NCBI GenBank assembly: GCA_003542385.1
Contig: DPKT01000085.1
Coordinates: 1-8,240, forward strand
DNA: 8,240 nt
Source: Desulfomicrobium sp.
GTDB lineage: Bacteria > Desulfobacterota > Desulfovibrionia > Desulfovibrionales > Desulfomicrobiaceae
Direction of reading: 5' to 3'
The position numbers and the translations under genes are program-made. The notes beneath the pieces are model-generated. The model ran no database searches, was not told the DNA's origin, and saw only the letters and a program-made list of their open reading frames with translations. This document shows, piece after piece, positions 6,115 through 8,240 of the stretch. Positions within the stretch are counted from its first letter, which is position 1. Each line of letters begins with the position of its first letter.

Positions 6115-6164
6115 GCCATATTTTCTGAACTGCGCGGTTTAATGCGCGTCAGCGAGGATATGGC
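6115..6164. repeat. 50-base imperfect stem-loop upstream of higB
   Basis: The outer arms GCCATAT (6115-6121) and ATATGGC (6158-6164) are exact complements. Inside them CTGA (6125-6128) pairs with TCAG (6149-6152) and CGCG (6133-6136) with CGCG (6145-6148), leaving an eight-base loop. The nested order of three pairings makes chance less likely. It lies about 40 bases upstream of the candidate higB -35. Its role is unknown; it might be a small RNA hairpin or a remnant of a palindromic mobile repeat. Confidence 0.4.
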
Positions 6165-6250
6165 GGATGCAGAAGTTATCAGGGTCCACTTCGTGTAGAA
6201 ATTCGATCAAGTGCGTAGCTGGCAGGGTAGAGCGGGGAGAAAAGAAAGTA

Positions 6251-6278
6251 GTGAATGGTGAGTGGTGAATGGTGAATG
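6251..6278 (+). repeat. Four tandem copies of a 7-base unit (GTGAATG)
   Basis: GTGAATG is repeated four times head to tail, with the second copy reading GTGAGTG. It lies in the non-coding stretch left of the tRNA-Leu fragment. The heptamer length means that copy-number change would shift a reading frame, but no reading frame is apparent here. It may be a variable-number repeat. Confidence 0.85.
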
Positions 6279-6280
6279 GA

Positions 6281-6317
6281 AAGAACTGAAATAGGGCAGT
6301 TCTTGGTCTCAGAGACC
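6281..6317. repeat. Two adjacent inverted repeats
   Basis: AAGAACTG (6281-6288) and CAGTTCTT (6297-6304) form an eight-base-pair stem with an eight-base loop. Immediately next, GGTCTC-A-GAGACC (6305-6317) is a second perfect dyad. No T-run follows on either strand. The tandem arrangement may be a structured RNA or a double binding site; nothing in the sequence tells which. Confidence 0.5.
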
Positions 6318-6551
6318 CAGCAGAGCTCTACGATCCGATCAGCTTAGGGGTGCTTGTATGAGATTTCGGGTGATAAAAGGTGTCGTTTCCGCCCTGGCCG
6401 GGTGAAAATATCCATGCCCGTGCCGGTCGGTTGGTGGCGTGGATCTGGCCGCAATAAAACGCCGCGATTGTCCGGGCGATAGGGGCAAAAAAGGCGCCTT
6501 GCCGCCTAAAAAGTGGGGCAGGAGTGGGGCAAAACGGGGCTTTGGCGGAAC

Positions 6552-6599
6552 AAAAGAAAAAGGACTTGCCGCAGTTTATGCAGTAAGTCCTTGTTTTTT
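6552..6599 (-). terminator. Terminator of the split tRNA-Leu gene (works on both strands by sequence)
   Basis: The arms AAGGACTT (6560-6567) and AAGTCCTT (6585-6592) form an eight-base-pair stem, possibly extended inside by TGC/GCA. Read on the minus strand, the stem comes ten bases after the tRNA 3' end and is followed by TTTCTTTT (6559-6552), as expected for a tRNA gene terminator. Read on the plus strand it is followed by GTTTTTT (6593-6599), so it could also stop transcription heading toward the integrase. Its presence shows that the DNA left of 6602 is the native flank of the tRNA gene. Confidence 0.82.
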
Positions 6600-6601
6600 C
6601 A

Positions 6602-6659
6602 TGGTGCCCAGGGCGGGACTTGAACCCGCACGACCCGAAGGTCAAGGGATTTTAAATCC
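6602..6659 (-). tRNA. tRNA-Leu(UAA) 3' fragment, truncated at an attachment site
   Basis: Read on the minus strand this is the 3' part of a class II tRNA. It contains the anticodon loop TTTAAAA (anticodon TAA), the 3' anticodon strand TCCCT, a long variable arm GACC-TTCG-GGTC, the T arm GCGGG-TTCAAGT-CCCGC, the acceptor strand CCTGGGC, discriminator A and an encoded CCA. The match ends at 6659: the 5' anticodon strand reads CGGA instead of AGGGA, and the D arm and acceptor 5' strand are absent. This is not a working gene. It is the displaced end of a tRNA-Leu gene split by integration, and probably marks the attachment core. A complete copy restored by the element should lie off the right edge on the same strand. 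Confidence 0.9.
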
Positions 6660-6678
6660 GAAAACTATGGTTTCACGT

Positions 6679-6782
6679 AGTGTCATTTCAAATGATTTTA
6701 GTACAAGAATATGCTTGCTAGCCTAGTAATACCGGGGTATTTGACCGTCACACAGTGTCACTCAAAATGGTGCTCTGTCACG
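6679..6782 (+). repeat. AGTGTCA-type direct repeats between the arm sites
   Basis: AGTGTCATTTCAAATG (6679-6694) resembles AGTGTCACTCAAAATG (6754-6769), and further GTCAC boxes lie at 6747-6751 and 6778-6782. They are interleaved with the 11-base integrase repeats. They may be sites for an excisionase or another accessory protein, but no such protein is encoded in the window. Confidence 0.4.
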
Positions 6783-6808
6783 ACGAATTCTTGTACTATT
6801 CTTGTACT
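6700..6808. repeat. Three copies of an 11-base repeat: candidate integrase arm sites
   Basis: ATTCTTGTACT occurs twice head to tail at 6787-6797 and 6798-6808, and once inverted (AGTACAAGAAT) at 6700-6710, all exact. They flank a 76-base spacer between the tRNA break and the integrase start. Tandem and inverted exact repeats next to an integrase gene are typical of the arm-type sites bound by the N-terminal domain of tyrosine integrases. The tandem pair ends 22 bases before the integrase ATG, so binding there could also repress the gene. Confidence 0.7.
6728..6741. repeat. 14-base perfect inverted repeat in the integrase upstream region
   Basis: AATACC and GGTATT are separated by GG. The dyad sits centrally between the inverted and the tandem copies of the 11-base repeat and directly abuts TTGACC (6741-6746), which resembles a -35 box, although no good -10 follows at the right distance. 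It may be an operator or an accessory-protein site of the attachment region. Confidence 0.45.
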
Positions 6809-6830
6809 GGGTTTGGGGGTGGTTTCGACC

Positions 6831-8099
6831 ATGGGACAAAAAAAAAGAGTTTGGACGGCGATCACGAACGCCGATGGCCATGGTGGCGTTCGCTACCGTG
6901 AGCACGAGACCCGAAAGCATGGCGCCGTGCCTGATCGCTACTACGCGATCTCCTACTGGTGGAAGAAAGAGGATGGCGAAGGGAAGAGGGCCTGGCTTGA
7001 AGGCGTCGGGTGGGCAAGCGAGGATGTGAAGCCCTCGGATTGTTTTGCGCTACTGGAAACGCTGAAGCGAAACCAGAAGCTTGGCAAAGGCCCCTGTACG
7101 CTCAAGGGGTTGCGGGAGCATGAGCAGCAGATGAAAGAGGCTGCTGAGCGGGATGCCAGGCAGCGGGAAGAGCGGGCCGTCACCCTTCGTGATTATTTCC
7201 TTCAGAGCTACCTGCCCACGGCGCAGAAGAAAAAGAAGCCTGAATCGTGGGGGCGGGAAGTGTCCCTGTTTAACAACTGGATTGACCCGCTCCTTGGTCA
7301 CCTCAAGATCCAGGAGGTTGGGATAGCCCAGTGGGACTTTCTGCTCTCTGCCATGGTTGATGGGGACTTGTCGCCACGGACGCGGCAATATGCTTGCCTG
7401 ACCCTGCGCCTTGTTCTCGAACACGCCTTTGCCCGACGCATGGTTACCGAAATGCCGCCTAGAGCGAAGCTAATAGGGGCGACGCTGAAGCCGAACAGCA
7501 ACCGCAGGACCAGGACGATCAACAATCAAGAGCTGCAAGCCATCCTTGAGGCGCTGGCTGTGCGTGACCAGCATGCCTACAGGTTGACGCTGTTCTGCGC
7601 GTTGTCGTGTTGCCGCTTCAGCGAGGCAGCAAACCTTGAATGGGCCGATGTGGACCTGGGTGCTGGCAGGGCGCTTTTTCGGAATACGAAGAATGGGACA
7701 AGCCGGGAGATTCCGCTTTCGGATACGCTGGTCGATTTGTTGGTGGTAATGAGCAAGGATAGGGGCAAGGGGCGGGTTTTCCTGTCCGCACAGGGCAAGG
7801 GATACAGGCAAGCGCCCTCAGTGTTCCGACATGTAGTCGAGGAGTTGGGGCTGAACGAGGGGAGAGGCAAGCTGGATAGGCTGGTGTTTCATTCGTTGCG
7901 GCACAGCGGGGCCACAAGGCTGGGCCAATCGGGGATTCCTCTGCGGGATATGATGGATCTGGCGGGATGGAAGACGCCAAGCATGGCCTTGCGCTATCAA
8001 CACAGCGGGGACGCCGGACGGCGCCGGGCGATGAGGGCTTTAGAGGGAATGATGCATTCCGATGACGCTAAGGTGGTAGATTTGAATTTTAGAAAGTAG
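6831..8099 (+). CDS. Tyrosine-family site-specific integrase
   Basis: From ATG 6831 the product has 422 residues. It catalyses integration and excision of the element at tRNA-Leu. The N-terminal ~115 residues are basic and aromatic (arm-binding type). A core-binding domain with LRDYFLQSYLPTAQ spans about 118-215, and the catalytic domain about 225-400. Visible catalytic residues are Arg262 (SCCRFSEAANLEW), Lys287 (NTKNG), His354 and Arg357 (HSLRHSGATRL), Trp380 (LAGWKTPSMALRY) where many relatives have His, and nucleophile Tyr389. The frame is open to ATG 6711, but the extra 40 residues cover the repeat region and look non-coding. GGGGGTGG (6815-6822) lies eight bases before 6831. The gene is complete and appears functional. 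It is less GC-rich than the psp and CNNM genes, as expected for acquired DNA. Confidence 0.95.
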   Translation: MGQKKRVWTAITNADGHGGVRYREHETRKHGAVPDRYYAISYWWKKEDGEGKRAWLEGVGWASEDVKPSDCFALLETLKRNQKLGKGPCTLKGLREHEQQMKEAAERDARQREERAVTLRDYFLQSYLPTAQKKKKPESWGREVSLFNNWIDPLLGHLKIQEVGIAQWDFLLSAMVDGDLSPRTRQYACLTLRLVLEHAFARRMVTEMPPRAKLIGATLKPNSNRRTRTINNQELQAILEALAVRDQHAYRLTLFCALSCCRFSEAANLEWADVDLGAGRALFRNTKNGTSREIPLSDTLVDLLVVMSKDRGKGRVFLSAQGKGYRQAPSVFRHVVEELGLNEGRGKLDRLVFHSLRHSGATRLGQSGIPLRDMMDLAGWKTPSMALRYQHSGDAGRRRAMRALEGMMHSDDAKVVDLNFRK

Positions 8100-8129
8100 T
8101 TCTCGATTGCGATTATTGAAAAATGTAGC

Positions 8130-8150
8130 ATATTTGACATATTCAAATAT
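8130..8150. promoter_or_regulatory. 21-base palindrome, candidate operator of the first cargo gene
   Basis: ATATTTGA and its exact complement TCAAATAT are separated by CATAT. The site lies in AT-rich DNA, 20 bases before an ATG with a GAGG ribosome site. It contains TTGACA (8134-8139), but no good -10 follows at 16-18 bases. No T-run follows on the plus strand, so it is more like a protein-binding site than a terminator of the integrase gene. Confidence 0.5.
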
Positions 8151-8170
8151 AAAAGGAATAGAGGTTGATA

Positions 8171-8230
8171 ATGGACTCAGAGAAATATAAAATATATAGA
8201 GATATATTTATTGAAGTTGCTCTGGGATAG
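8171..8230 (+). CDS. Short AT-rich ORF or interrupted gene start
   Basis: ATG 8171 is preceded by AGAGG (8160-8164) and opens a 19-codon frame (MDSEKYKIYRDIFIEVALG) that stops at TAG 8228-8230, ten bases before the window ends. The codon use is strongly AT-biased, unlike the integrase and the chromosome. The end looks like the beginning of a hydrophobic segment, and the same frame continues G-F-L after the TAG. It could be a tiny peptide, the start of a gene broken by a nonsense change, or chance. No function can be given. Confidence 0.3.
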   Translation: MDSEKYKIYRDIFIEVALG

Positions 8231-8240
8231 GGTTTTCTTG

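Larger units (their letters stand above)
6074..6551. other. Non-coding stretch between higB and the tRNA-Leu fragment
   Basis: I see no credible gene on either strand in these ~480 bases. It holds a 50-base stem-loop (6115-6164), a 7-base tandem repeat (6251-6278), a pair of adjacent dyads (6281-6317), the 8-base palindrome AGAGCTCT (6322-6329), the direct doublet CGATCCGATC (6331-6340), and a 10-base palindrome AAGGCGCCTT (6491-6500). On the minus strand AGGCG-GCAAGG-CGCCT (6507-6492) followed by TTTTTT could be a weak extra terminator. A plus-strand frame starting at 6439 runs antisense through the tRNA fragment and is not a gene. Confidence 0.6.
6602..8240. mobile_element. Left end of an integrative element inserted in tRNA-Leu
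   Basis: The tRNA-Leu fragment with its native terminator on the left, an arm-site-like repeat region, and a tyrosine integrase reading away from the junction are the standard layout of a prophage or genomic island end. AT-rich DNA begins after the integrase. Only about 1.6 kb of the element is in view, so its type (phage, integrative and conjugative element or island) cannot be told. The core of the attachment site should be within 6602-6659. Confidence 0.85.

Noticed and set aside
6251..6278. CRISPR array
   Set aside because: The units are only seven bases with no spacers; it is a simple tandem repeat.
6439..6726. 95-codon plus-strand frame containing VPRAGLEPARPEGQG
   Set aside because: This is the translation of the antisense strand of a tRNA-Leu 3' end, a well-known source of false hypothetical proteins. 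It also crosses the terminator and the att junction.
6711..6830. N-terminal extension of the integrase to ATG 6711
   Set aside because: It would cover the dyad and 11-base repeats and reads as non-coding sequence; ATG 6831 has a purine-rich site upstream and a normal integrase start.
8134..8162. Sigma-70 promoter built on TTGACA at 8134
   Set aside because: No acceptable -10 lies 16-18 bases downstream; TATAAA at 8148 is only eight bases away.

Overview
The window looks like the chromosome of a GC-rich, motile, Gram-negative bacterium. The evidence is a PspA-PspB-PspC envelope-stress operon and a methyl-accepting chemotaxis protein with a periplasmic sensor. The overall style (GC-rich core genes, an extra gene after pspC, a tRNA-Leu insertion site) fits a sulfate reducer of the Desulfovibrio group, but that is an inference without any search and the genus is not established.

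Layout, left to right. Positions 1-1545 (+) hold the end of pspA, then pspB, pspC and an unrecognised membrane-anchored gene, closed by a strong hairpin terminator at 1587-1633. Facing it on the minus strand is a full chemotaxis receptor (1645-3321). A gene-poor divergent region (3322-3849) with several palindromes separates it from a CNNM/CorC-type membrane protein with CBS domains (3850-5181, +). A candidate 33-codon Cys-rich ORF (3791-3892) overlaps the start of that gene in another frame.

Positions 5301-6042 (minus) are a higB-higA toxin-antitoxin module. Its promoter-like sequence carries a palindromic operator candidate. Behind higA lies a second XRE helix-turn-helix domain, in the -1 frame and overlapping the end of higA by 79 bases, so the module may have three genes or may be a broken HigA-XRE fusion. 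The stretch 6064-6550 has no convincing gene but contains small hairpins and a four-copy 7-base tandem repeat.

From 6602 on, the window enters an integrated mobile element. The 3' part of a tRNA-Leu(UAA) gene (minus strand, anticodon loop to CCA) is cut off abruptly at 6659, while its native terminator is still present just beyond its 3' end. Next to the break are an attachment-arm-like region with three copies of an 11-base repeat and a full tyrosine integrase (6831-8099). The DNA after the integrase turns AT-rich and has a 21-base palindrome and a short ORF; this is probably the start of the element's cargo. The intact tRNA-Leu and the far end of the element should lie beyond the right edge.

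The core genes (psp, chemotaxis receptor, CNNM) are ordinary. The points most worth a second look are the overlapping HigA/XRE arrangement, the higB promoter that would start transcription inside the toxin gene, the repeat architecture next to the integrase, and the AT-rich right end.
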